Below, piece after piece: positions 33,730 through 41,810 of a DNA stretch of 64,000 nucleotides. The notes under the pieces are model-generated. The model searched no databases. It was not told the origin of the DNA and was given only the letters and a program-made list of their open reading frames with translations. A program made the position numbers and the translations under genes. The first letter of the stretch is position 1. Every line of letters starts with the position of its first letter. The stretch lies in assembly GCA_022843625.1 (NCBI GenBank), contig JALHNH010000023.1, positions 1 through 64,000 of the forward strand, written 5' to 3'. Source of the DNA: Bryobacter sp. (GTDB lineage: Bacteria; Acidobacteriota; Terriglobia; Bryobacterales; Bryobacteraceae).

Positions 33730-34683
33730 ATGTCGCCTAGTATCCTGCTCACATTGATCTTTGCCGCTACCTTCACGTTGGTTGTGGTGGGACTCTATGC
33801 AGCAGCGACATGGTTTCGAGTGGGAATCCCATCTGAAGGGGAAAGCGTAATGGGCGGAGACGATAGCCCATTGCTCTTGCGAAGAGAAAACATATCGAGC
33901 ATCGCCTTTTGGGCAGAGCTGCTGGAACGCTTTACATTTGCCAAGAGCCTAAGGCTCCTCATGTCGGAGGCGGGCCTCAGTTGGTCGGTTGGAAGATTCA
34001 CGATGATGATGCTGCTGGCTGGTGCGTCGATGGTAGTGGTTCTTTCGAGGCTACATTGGCTCCCAACAATTGCGATAGGGATGGGAGGAGTCGTCGCAAT
34101 GCTGTCCCCATTTTTTTATGTGAGTAAGAAGAGATCAAAACGGTTTGAGCAATTTGAATTGAACTTTCCGGATGCGCTGGATTCGTTGGGAAGAGCGATG
34201 AGAGCAGGACATGCACTTGCGGCGGGAATGGAAATGGTAGCGCATGAAGCGGCGCAGCCGGTTGGTGGAGAATTCCGCAGAGTAGTTGAAGAGTGGAAAC
34301 TAGGGCGGAGTTGGGATCAGGCATTGCAACATCTCTCAGAGCGGGTACCGCTCGTAAGCGTGAGCCTGTTTGTAGCAGCGATTCGGATGCAGAGCAGGAC
34401 AGGAGGCAAATTGCACGAAGTGCTGGCCAGGGTCTCGGACGGGCTTAGAGATTCCACTTCTCTCGATGGGGAGATTCGAGCCATTGGAGCACATGGAAAG
34501 CTAACGGGTTTGGTGCTTACGGCGGTGCCGATCGTGATTGTTGTGATGCTCCAATGGACAAGCCCTGGCTACCTTGACGTGCTGACGGATCACCCGATTG
34601 GAAAGTATTTGATCATTGCGGCAATCTGCTTTTTGGTTGCGGCACACTTTGTGATTCAGAAGATCCTGGACATCAAGATCTAG
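33730..34683 (+). CDS. tadB: TadB-like inner-membrane platform protein
   Basis: GspF/TadB-family protein of 317 residues. The N-terminal helix (about 5-28), the helices near 90-130, and the pair near 265-312 frame the cytosolic GspF domain, which has FPDALDSLGRAMRAGHALAAGMEMVA and RTGGKLHEVLARVSDGLRD. It would form the platform for a Tad pilus with TadC. It begins 6 bases after cpaB and ends 10 bases before tadC. Confidence 0.88.
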   Translation: MSPSILLTLIFAATFTLVVVGLYAAATWFRVGIPSEGESVMGGDDSPLLLRRENISSIAFWAELLERFTFAKSLRLLMSEAGLSWSVGRFTMMMLLAGASMVVVLSRLHWLPTIAIGMGGVVAMLSPFFYVSKKRSKRFEQFELNFPDALDSLGRAMRAGHALAAGMEMVAHEAAQPVGGEFRRVVEEWKLGRSWDQALQHLSERVPLVSVSLFVAAIRMQSRTGGKLHEVLARVSDGLRDSTSLDGEIRAIGAHGKLTGLVLTAVPIVIVVMLQWTSPGYLDVLTDHPIGKYLIIAAICFLVAAHFVIQKILDIKI

Positions 34684-34690
34684 GAGGAGA
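34682..34690 (+). promoter_or_regulatory. Strong Shine-Dalgarno before tadC
   Basis: AGGAGGAGA at 34682-34690, immediately after the tadB stop and a few bases before the tadC ATG at 34694. It is one of the few strong ribosome sites in the window and fixes the tadC start. Confidence 0.6.
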
Positions 34691-34693
34691 AGC

Positions 34694-35605
34694 ATGGAAA
34701 TTCTCATACTAAGTGGATGTTTCCTCTTTGTCCTGATCGCAGTTCTGTGCGGGGGGTATTGGTTTCTGCGCGAGCCCGGAGAAAGAGGTATACCTGAGAC
34801 CGCGCCCTCGGGGATCTCATTGAATCAAGAAGACGGCCCCATCCGTCAGACGCTGGAAAGAATTGGAAGCATCCTGCCACCGGCAAACGACCTTGAGCAC
34901 CCGATCCGTATCAAGCTTATCTCTGCAGGGTATCGAGAGCCTGATGCGTTGCAGGCGTTTTACGGAATTAAGGCAGTGCTGGGCCTTCTGCTGAGCCTGA
35001 GCTTATTGACTATCAGCATACGCCTTGGCGGGAGCGCCGGAGCTGCACTGGTTGCGGCAATTGGCGGGGCAGGACTGGGATACCTGATACCTGCTCATCT
35101 ACTGAACAGCAGGCTGAGCCGGAGGCGCGCCAGATTGCGTCAGGCATTGCCAGCAGCCCTCGATTTGCTTGTATTGGGACTAGAGGCTGGACAGGGGCTG
35201 GACAACTCACTGATGGACACGAGCAAAGAGCTAAGGACGGTCTATCCCGAACTGAGCGAGGAGCTCTCTCTTACCTATCTCGAAATGAAAGCTGGCCATT
35301 CCAGAGCGGATGTACTGGCAAGACTGGCGCAAAGAACGGGCGAACCTGAGGTTCGGAAGCTGACCAATTTATTACTGGATGGGGACCGATTTGGAACTTC
35401 GCTTGGCCCGGCTATCCGAAACCATGCCTCATTCACGCGGGTACGCCGGCGGCAAATGGCACAAGAACAAGCAAGGAAAACAGGCGTGAAGTTGGTCTTT
35501 CCTGTATTTTTCCTGATTTTCCCGTGTGTATTGCTAGTGACGCTTGGTCCCGCGATTCTGAGGCTCATGCAGGGCCTGGGGCAGATGCTGGGCCCAACGC
35601 CCTAG
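34694..35605 (+). CDS. tadC: TadC-like inner-membrane platform protein
   Basis: The second GspF-family protein, 303 residues, with an N-terminal helix (about 3-24), a central pair of helices (about 95-135) and a C-terminal pair (about 255-295). The cytosolic domain carries LRQALPAALDLLVLGLEAGQGLDNSL and KAGHSRADVLARLAQRTGEPEV, typical for TadC. Its stop interlocks with that of the convergent DHH gene (CTAG at 35602-35605). No TadA ATPase, CpaE or pilin gene is next to it. Confidence 0.88.
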   Translation: MEILILSGCFLFVLIAVLCGGYWFLREPGERGIPETAPSGISLNQEDGPIRQTLERIGSILPPANDLEHPIRIKLISAGYREPDALQAFYGIKAVLGLLLSLSLLTISIRLGGSAGAALVAAIGGAGLGYLIPAHLLNSRLSRRRARLRQALPAALDLLVLGLEAGQGLDNSLMDTSKELRTVYPELSEELSLTYLEMKAGHSRADVLARLAQRTGEPEVRKLTNLLLDGDRFGTSLGPAIRNHASFTRVRRRQMAQEQARKTGVKLVFPVFFLIFPCVLLVTLGPAILRLMQGLGQMLGPTP

Positions 35606-36552
35606 CCCTTGAGTTCGGCAGCAATTTCTGCAGCGGCCTTGCGGGCTTCCGTTACTGCGCCGACAGGAAAACTGATCGCTCCCACGCGAGGATGACCTCC
35701 GCCGCCATAGCGCTCACAGATCGAGGCGAGGTTATGATTGATTTCTTTGGCCCAAGGGCTGGAGCCAACGCTGACTTTCGTGCGGAAGGTGGATTCGCTT
35801 ACAGAAACCGTGTAGGTGTCGCTGGGAAAGAGATAGTAAGGTACGAACTTGTTGTAGCCTTCAAGGTCGTGCCCAACGAGATCAAAAAAGATGACGCCAC
35901 CCTCGGTGCGAGCCTGTTTGGCGATTACGTCAATCGAGCGCAGATGACGTTGGTAGAGAGGATCGAAAGCAGCAGCAATTTCAGGCTTCGCGATGATTTC
36001 ATCGAGGGTAGCAGTCTGCATAGCGGCAATGATGTTCTGGACTGTTTCAGAGCCTTTGGATGCCTCAATGACAAGCACAAGTTTGGTGGCGGCCGCTTTT
36101 AGCTCTACCGCTTCGGTGGGAGTTGCGTACTGTGCTCCGTCGATGATGTCGGCCCATTTGACGAGGTTGTCGAGATCGGGCGCTTCATAGCCAAATTTTT
36201 CGCGGGCAATGTCGCGGATGAACTTGGTGCAACTTCGATAGCCAGGATCGAAGAAATGGAGCGGGTTGTTTCCGCCGTGGAATTGCTCTGCATCTTCGCT
36301 GGTGAGGAAGGCGCTCTGATGGTGATCGAACCACCAGGTGAGTTTTGGATTGGGTGAATATTTGAAATCGACGATCGCGTTTACATCGCCATCGAACATG
36401 GATTCAGCGAAAAGCTGGTCGGCTGTATGCGCCATGCCAGTGTAGGCGTAAGTTGCATCGGGATGCCTGGTTTCTTTCAGGAAACGGCTGAAAAAGGCTG
36501 CGCTTGCAGCCCCGTCGAAGCAATGGTCGTGGTACAGAACTCGTACTTTCAT
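35602..36552 (-). CDS. DHH-family phosphoesterase
   Basis: Probable manganese-dependent phosphodiesterase, 316 residues from ATG 36552 (a GTG six bases upstream is less likely). N-terminal YHDHCFDGAASAAFF, NAIVDFKYS and the family signature FDHHQSAF provide metal ligands. A C-terminal DHHA1-like part ends with the glycine-rich GGGGHPRVGAISF. It lacks a CBS or RNA-binding extension. It may degrade short nucleic acids or cyclic dinucleotides; the substrate is not clear. The promoter region is shared with the aminotransferase gene. Confidence 0.85.
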   Translation of the reverse strand: MKVRVLYHDHCFDGAASAAFFSRFLKETRHPDATYAYTGMAHTADQLFAESMFDGDVNAIVDFKYSPNPKLTWWFDHHQSAFLTSEDAEQFHGGNNPLHFFDPGYRSCTKFIRDIAREKFGYEAPDLDNLVKWADIIDGAQYATPTEAVELKAAATKLVLVIEASKGSETVQNIIAAMQTATLDEIIAKPEIAAAFDPLYQRHLRSIDVIAKQARTEGGVIFFDLVGHDLEGYNKFVPYYLFPSDTYTVSVSESTFRTKVSVGSSPWAKEINHNLASICERYGGGGHPRVGAISFPVGAVTEARKAAAEIAAELKG

Positions 36553-36642
36553 TTGCACAATCCCGACATGAGCGGGAAAACCTCTAAGTATGTGACAAGC
36601 GGGCTACAAAAATCAACCCCAGTCGAATTAAATCTGTTCAGA

Positions 36643-36654
36643 TAGAATCTTGGA
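36643..36654 (+). promoter_or_regulatory. Possible -10 box for a leaderless aminotransferase mRNA
   Basis: TAGAAT at 36643-36648 ends 6 bases before the ATG at 36655, the spacing at which the transcript would start on or next to the ATG. There is no clear -35 or Shine-Dalgarno. Confidence 0.35.
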
Positions 36655-37911
36655 ATGCGACGCCGTCAATTTGTTAGCCTGCCTGCCTTTCAATATGCCA
36701 CTGAAGCTGCACGGGCAGCAGAGCCTGAATTGATCCCAAGTTGGCCTGTATTTGACCAACGCGAAGAAGATGGACTGGAGAAGGTTCTGAAGAGTGGCAA
36801 ATGGGGCCGCGGCAATGGTGGGGCTGTGGCCGCATTTGAGCAGCAATACGCCAAGCTGACCGGTTCGGGCCATTGCCTTGCCGTGGCGAATGGAACATCG
36901 GCTTTGCTGGTGGCGCTTGGGGTGTTGGGGATTGGACCCGGCGATGAGGTGATTGTGCCCCCCTATACGTTTATAGCGACGGTAAATGCGGTGTTGCGTT
37001 TTCATGCTGTGCCAGTGTTTGCCGATATCGATCCGGCGACATTGCAAATGGACCCGAAGAAGGTGGCCGAGCAGATCACGCCGAGGACGCGGGCGATCAT
37101 CATGGTGCACATGGCGGGCGGAGTAGGGGAACTGGGTGAGGTGGTTGCGCTGGGCCGCAAGCATAATATTCCCGTGATTGAAGACGCTGCGCAGGCGCAT
37201 CTTGCAGAATGGCAGGGCAAACATGTAGGGCCGCATGGGGCGCTTGGGTGCTTTAGTTTTCAGGCTTCAAAGAACTTGAATTCCGGTGAGGGCGGGGCGG
37301 TTGTCACCAACGATGCGGCAATGGCCGAACGGGCGTTTGCGTTTCATAACAACTCACGGGGGAGGACGCAGCCCGGTACGGAATTTCATTATGAGATGTC
37401 AGGGGCGAATCTGCGTCTGACTGAATTTCAGGGTGCATTGCTGAGTGCACAGATGTCGCGGATTGAGGGGCAGGCCAAGAAGCGCACTGAGACTGCCCGG
37501 AAGATCGATGCAATACTCAGCCGGGTGGAAGGGCTGACACCGATGAAGGTGGCGAAGGATTGCACGCGGAATGCGTATCACCTGTACATGTTCCGCTATG
37601 AGGCGGCGAAGTTTGGGGGGCGCACCAGGGCGGAGTTTCTGAAGCATCTGGCAAAGGAGAAGCTACCGGCTTCGGGAGGGTATGCGCCTTTGCAGGATGA
37701 ACCGTTTTTAAAGAACACGTTTGAAACGCGTGGGTATCAGTTTGCTTACGGCAAGAACTATTTTGAGAAGTGGCGTAAGAAGAACGACTGCCCTGTGAAC
37801 CGCAAGTCTTGCGGGGAAGCGGTATGGTTTACGCAGACCTTCCTGTTAGGTGAACCAGAGTTGATTCATAAATTGGACAAGAGTCTTGCAGCCTGGTTCC
37901 GCAAGGGATAG
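36655..37911 (+). CDS. DegT/DnrJ/EryC1/StrS-family PLP aminotransferase
   Basis: The 418-residue enzyme transaminates a keto sugar or similar substrate. It has ANGTSALLVAL, VPPYTFIATVNAV, VIEDAAQAHLAEW, and the PLP lysine in FQASKNLNSGEGG (residue 206). The NLRLTEFQGALLSAQM segment is also typical. The N-terminus is basic (MRRRQF) and longer by about 25 residues than usual, without a good export signal. No sugar-nucleotide genes are adjacent, so the substrate is open. A convergent gap of 53 bases separates it from the transporter gene. Confidence 0.9.
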   Translation: MRRRQFVSLPAFQYATEAARAAEPELIPSWPVFDQREEDGLEKVLKSGKWGRGNGGAVAAFEQQYAKLTGSGHCLAVANGTSALLVALGVLGIGPGDEVIVPPYTFIATVNAVLRFHAVPVFADIDPATLQMDPKKVAEQITPRTRAIIMVHMAGGVGELGEVVALGRKHNIPVIEDAAQAHLAEWQGKHVGPHGALGCFSFQASKNLNSGEGGAVVTNDAAMAERAFAFHNNSRGRTQPGTEFHYEMSGANLRLTEFQGALLSAQMSRIEGQAKKRTETARKIDAILSRVEGLTPMKVAKDCTRNAYHLYMFRYEAAKFGGRTRAEFLKHLAKEKLPASGGYAPLQDEPFLKNTFETRGYQFAYGKNYFEKWRKKNDCPVNRKSCGEAVWFTQTFLLGEPELIHKLDKSLAAWFRKG

Positions 37912-37964
37912 CCGGCATCTGCTCGAAGCCCGAGACGGATTCAGTTAGCAGTACTGTTGAACCT

Positions 37965-38654
37965 CTAACCTTCGACAATTTGCGGATTTGGCGGTGTGTA
38001 GGTGTGGTGGGAAGTGCCCAGATACTTTTCGATGGCGCTATGCGCGGCATAGATCACAGGTGTCAAAGCGATGGCAATACCGAATTTATAGGTGTAGTTG
38101 GTGAAGGCGAGATTGAAAAAGTTGGCAGTTGTGATTTTGCCTGGAAGCCAGAAGCCGATGCCAAGGACGATGAAGGTATCAATCAACTGCGAAACGGCTG
38201 TGGAGCCAGTGGCCCGCAGCCAGAGCATTTTGCCACCCGTGGCATCGCGGAAAAGCCAAAATACAGCGACATCGACGAGTTGGCTCACAGCGAAGGCGAC
38301 AATGCTGCCCACGATAATCCACTGCGACTGGCCAAGTACAGCATTGAAGGCTTCGTCTTTCACCGGTGACACGCTCGAGGCCGGGATGCCCATTGAAATG
38401 AAAATGATCACGAAGGCGTAAAGGATGAGGCAGACGGTGAGCAATGTGAGACGACGTACGCCGGACTTGCCGTAATACTCATTGATGAGATCCGTTGTGA
38501 TGAATACAACCGGCCAGGGGATAACGCCAAGGCTCATGATGTAGCCACCGGCTTCAATCAGTTTGCCGCCGAGAATTTCTCCGAGGAGAGCGTTTGCCAC
38601 GAAGAGGCCTGCGAGGATGAGGTATACGAGATCTTTACGGTTGTTCAAGTCCAC
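37965..38654 (-). CDS. yhhQ: Queuosine precursor transporter YhhQ-like (DUF165)
   Basis: Membrane protein of 229 residues with about six helices. It is recognised by VVFITTDLINEYYGKSGVRR, VSQLVDVAVFWLFRDATGGKMLWLRATGST and SQLIDTFIVLGIGF, as in the VUT/YhhQ family that imports queuosine precursors such as preQ0/preQ1. It uses a GTG start at 38654. It is divergent from yebC with a 50-base gap. The transported precursor is inferred from the family. Confidence 0.9.
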   Translation of the reverse strand: MDLNNRKDLVYLILAGLFVANALLGEILGGKLIEAGGYIMSLGVIPWPVVFITTDLINEYYGKSGVRRLTLLTVCLILYAFVIIFISMGIPASSVSPVKDEAFNAVLGQSQWIIVGSIVAFAVSQLVDVAVFWLFRDATGGKMLWLRATGSTAVSQLIDTFIVLGIGFWLPGKITTANFFNLAFTNYTYKFGIAIALTPVIYAAHSAIEKYLGTSHHTYTPPNPQIVEG

Positions 38655-38704
38655 TGTTTTTAGACGCCTTGCTATAGGATACTGGTGGAAGGTTTTTTTA
38701 CATT

Positions 38705-39448
38705 ATGTCAGGCCACTCCAAATGGCACACTATCAAACACAAGAAGGCGGCAATTGACGCCAAGCGCGGGAAAATCTTTACCCGTCTGATTAAAGAAATT
38801 CTGATTGCAGCCCGCAATGGCGGCGATCCGGAGTCCAATGCGCGATTGCGAACTGCGATTGTTGCGGCCAAGGCTGTGTCGATGCCTGCCGACAACATCA
38901 AGCGTGCGATCATGCGCGGAACCGGAGAGCTGGAAGGGTCGACGATCGAAGAAGTGAGCTATGAGGGCTACGGGCCCGGCGGCGCAGCAGTTATCGTGCA
39001 GTGCGCCACCGACAACCGTGTGCGCACAGTGAGCGACATCCGTCACATCTTCAGCAAGGCTGGCGGCAACATGGGCGAACCAAATTCGGTGGCCTGGATG
39101 TTTGAACGCAAGAGCCAGGTAGTAATTGAAGGCGACAAGACAAGCGAAGACCAGTTGATGGAAGTTGCCCTTGAGGCTGGCGCCGACGACGTGCAGAATC
39201 ACGGCGACAGCTGGAGCGTTTTGAGCGAGCCTGATGCCCATGACGCTGTTGTTGCGGCGCTGGCTAAGGCCAATATTCCGACGCTGTCAGCTGAGGTTGG
39301 CTTGATTCCGAAGAACACAATGGCGATCGACGGCAAGCACTCGGCAGGCATGATGCGGTTACTTGAGAATCTCGAAGATTACGACGACACTCAGAACGTC
39401 TATACCAATTACGAACCAGACGAGAGCGCCATTGCGGCGATGTCTTAG
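38705..39448 (+). CDS. yebC: YebC/PmpR-family protein (TACO1-like)
   Basis: The 247-residue protein starts with MSGHSKWHTIKHKKAAIDAKRGKIF, the family signature, and continues with YEGYGPGGAAVIVQCATDNRVRT and the acidic C-terminal part QNVYTNYE. The family was annotated as DNA-binding regulators; recent work shows a role at the ribosome on proline-rich stalls. It precedes ruvC by 8 bases, an arrangement seen in many bacteria. The length is normal. Confidence 0.94.
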   Translation: MSGHSKWHTIKHKKAAIDAKRGKIFTRLIKEILIAARNGGDPESNARLRTAIVAAKAVSMPADNIKRAIMRGTGELEGSTIEEVSYEGYGPGGAAVIVQCATDNRVRTVSDIRHIFSKAGGNMGEPNSVAWMFERKSQVVIEGDKTSEDQLMEVALEAGADDVQNHGDSWSVLSEPDAHDAVVAALAKANIPTLSAEVGLIPKNTMAIDGKHSAGMMRLLENLEDYDDTQNVYTNYEPDESAIAAMS

Positions 39449-39456
39449 GACGCACA

Positions 39457-39927
39457 TTGCGCATCCTGGGAATTGACTGCGGGACGGAAAGAACCGGCTA
39501 CGGAATTATCGAGAGCGATGGCAAGCGACATGCGGCCATCGCTTTCGGTGTTTTGAAGACGAACGCGAGAGAACCGATGGCCGACCGGCTATGTGTGATC
39601 GCTCGCGGATTGCGGGAGGTGATCGCGGAGTATCAACCGCAGGAAGCCGTAATTGAAGAGGTCTTTATGGCCAAGAATACACAGAGTTCGCTAAAGCTGG
39701 CGCAAGTGCGGGGGGTGGCCATGGTGATGGCGCGCGAGGCACCGATGGAGGTGCATGAATACAGCCCGCGAGAAATCAAAATGGCAGTGGTGGGATATGG
39801 GAACGCTGAGAAGAGCCAGGTGCAATTGATGGTGCGGGCGCTGCTCGGGTTGGAGAAGAATCCGCCTGAGGATGCTGCCGACGCGCTTGCGGCTGCGATT
39901 TGTAGAGCGACAATGGTAAGAATATGA
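39457..39927 (+). CDS. ruvC: Holliday junction endonuclease RuvC
   Basis: Resolves Holliday junctions during recombination repair. The 156 residues begin with RILGIDCGTERTGYG (catalytic aspartate), have IEEVFMAKNTQSSLKLAQVRG (glutamate) and end with the PPEDAADALAAAICRA segment. The start codon is TTG at 39457; no in-frame ATG lies upstream of the first strand. The stop overlaps the next gene as ATGA. ruvA and ruvB are outside the window. Confidence 0.95.
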   Translation: MRILGIDCGTERTGYGIIESDGKRHAAIAFGVLKTNAREPMADRLCVIARGLREVIAEYQPQEAVIEEVFMAKNTQSSLKLAQVRGVAMVMAREAPMEVHEYSPREIKMAVVGYGNAEKSQVQLMVRALLGLEKNPPEDAADALAAAICRATMVRI

Positions 39928-40547
39928 TTCGCCTCGCGTGGTTGGTTCTATTGGTGTGGCCTCTTGCCGGGCAGGAAGGCACGATCTTTTATTCCAAGAG
40001 CTTTCCGAAGTCAAAGCCTGAGTATATGGAGATCATCGTTGAGCCGACGGGTGAGGCGATCTATAAAGAGAGCGCTGAAGATGAGCAACCGGTAAAGTTC
40101 AAACTGTTGCCGGATGAGGTGAAGACCGTTTGGGGGCTGGCTGCCAAAGTGGACTTCTTTCAGCGAAAGCTTGAGAGCGGTTTGCCCGTAGCACGTATGG
40201 GGGAAAAAACGTATCGTTATACGAACGGTGCGACCAAGAATGAAGTGAAATTCAATTATTCGCAAGACCTGGACGCGACTGCGCTGCAGGACTGGTTTGA
40301 GCGGATGACTGAAACAGTGAACCTTTACTTTGATCTGGAGCGTACGGCAAAGTTTGAGCGGCTCGGTGTGGACCGGGCGCTCTTGCATCTGGAGGCGGCG
40401 TGGGACAAGAAACGTCTGGTGAGCTATGAGGTTTATTATCCGTTGCTGAACCGGATCATCAAGAACGACAGCTATCTGAATATGGCCCGGGATCGGGCAG
40501 CCCGGATGAAGGCGATGTTTGAGGAGTCGAGGAAAAAATTGGAATGA
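39924..40547 (+). CDS. Hypothetical secreted protein
   Basis: The 207 residues start with a signal peptide (MIRLAWLVLLVWPLAGQEG). The rest has alternating charged and aromatic residues, with EYMEIIVEPTGEAIY, KTYRYTNGATKNEVKFNYS and a helical end. No known motif is recognised. It is coupled by four-base overlaps to ruvC before it and deoB after it, so an envelope protein sits between a DNA-repair and a nucleoside gene. Function unknown. Confidence 0.8.
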   Translation: MIRLAWLVLLVWPLAGQEGTIFYSKSFPKSKPEYMEIIVEPTGEAIYKESAEDEQPVKFKLLPDEVKTVWGLAAKVDFFQRKLESGLPVARMGEKTYRYTNGATKNEVKFNYSQDLDATALQDWFERMTETVNLYFDLERTAKFERLGVDRALLHLEAAWDKKRLVSYEVYYPLLNRIIKNDSYLNMARDRAARMKAMFEESRKKLE

Positions 40548-41710
40548 AGTTCAACCGTGTTGTGTGGGTAGTGCTGGACAGTGTCGGGATTGGGGCGATG
40601 CCGGATTGGGCTGCTTACGGGGACCCAGAGGGTAGCGACACGCTTGGCAATATCGCAAAGCAGCGGCCGCTTGCGTTGCCGAATCTTTGCCGTCTGGGCT
40701 TAGGGAATATTCGGGACTTCGTTGGGTTGCCACCAGCCGATGTACCGCTGGCGAGCTTTGGACGATGTGCGCTCAAGAGCCCTGGCAAGGATACGACGAC
40801 AGGGCATTGGGAGATGGTGGGGATTTTACTTGAGAAGCCGTTCCCCTTGTTTGGACAAGGTTTTCCTGCCGATTTCATGGCCCGGTTTGAGGCTGAGATT
40901 GGACGGGGCACGCTGGGGAATGTAGCGGCTAGTGGTACGGAGATCATTGCGGAGTTGGGCGACGAACATGTGCGGAGTGGGGATCCGATTGTTTATACGA
41001 GCGCCGACAGCGTCTTTCAGATTGCTGCCCATGAGGATGTGATTTCGCTATTTGAGCTGTACCGGATGTGTGAGCTGGCGCGGAAAATGCTGAGTGGTCC
41101 GCTGGAGGTGGGGAGAGTGATTGCGCGGCCGTTTACGGGGTCGAGTGGGAACTATACCCGCACTGCGAATCGTAAGGACTATGCTGTTGCACCGCCGAAG
41201 ATGTTGCTGGATGCGCTGGACCTTGCGAATGTGCCGGTGCATAGCGTTGGGAAGATCTTTGATATCTTTCTGGGCCGGGGAATCCGAACCTACGACAAGA
41301 CGAAGAACAATGCCGAGGGAATAGCCAAGACGATTGCAGCTTTGGCGGAAGTAGAACGCGGGTTGATCTTTACGAACCTGGTGGATTTTGATTCGCTGTA
41401 TGGGCATCGCAACAATGTGGAGGGCTATGCTAAAGCGCTTGAGGAAACCGATACGGCGCTGCCTGCATTGCTGGGATCACTAAAGCCCGATGACCTGCTG
41501 ATTTTGACAGCAGATCATGGTTGTGACCCGACGACTTCGTCAACGGACCATAGCCGGGAGTTTGTGCCTGTGCTCGCTTATTCGCCCGGCATTGAGCAGG
41601 GTAAAGCGCTTGGGACCCGAGACACACTAGCGGATCTGGGCCAAACGGTGGCTGATATTTTTGGGGTGTCGCTTGAGGCTGGCAAATCCCTGCTACCCGA
41701 TCTTGCCTGA
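40544..41710 (+). CDS. deoB: Phosphopentomutase
   Basis: Interconverts (deoxy)ribose-1-phosphate and -5-phosphate in nucleoside salvage, using manganese. The 388 residues have VVLDSVGIGAMPDW, SDTLGNI, the phosphothreonine region DTTTGHWEMVGI, and the second metal set LTADHGCDPTTSSTDHSREFVP, the alkaline phosphatase-like core. The cap domain lies at about residues 100-210. Length matches DeoB. The start overlaps the previous gene by four bases. Confidence 0.95.
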   Translation: MKFNRVVWVVLDSVGIGAMPDWAAYGDPEGSDTLGNIAKQRPLALPNLCRLGLGNIRDFVGLPPADVPLASFGRCALKSPGKDTTTGHWEMVGILLEKPFPLFGQGFPADFMARFEAEIGRGTLGNVAASGTEIIAELGDEHVRSGDPIVYTSADSVFQIAAHEDVISLFELYRMCELARKMLSGPLEVGRVIARPFTGSSGNYTRTANRKDYAVAPPKMLLDALDLANVPVHSVGKIFDIFLGRGIRTYDKTKNNAEGIAKTIAALAEVERGLIFTNLVDFDSLYGHRNNVEGYAKALEETDTALPALLGSLKPDDLLILTADHGCDPTTSSTDHSREFVPVLAYSPGIEQGKALGTRDTLADLGQTVADIFGVSLEAGKSLLPDLA

Positions 41711-41810
41711 TTCCAACCTAACTTAAGAGCGTAGAAATTGTTCTTCCCCTTCTTAGATGAACGGGATCATTTATGAAACAATATGCAACAGTCAGGCTTG
41801 ATGTTGCTAT

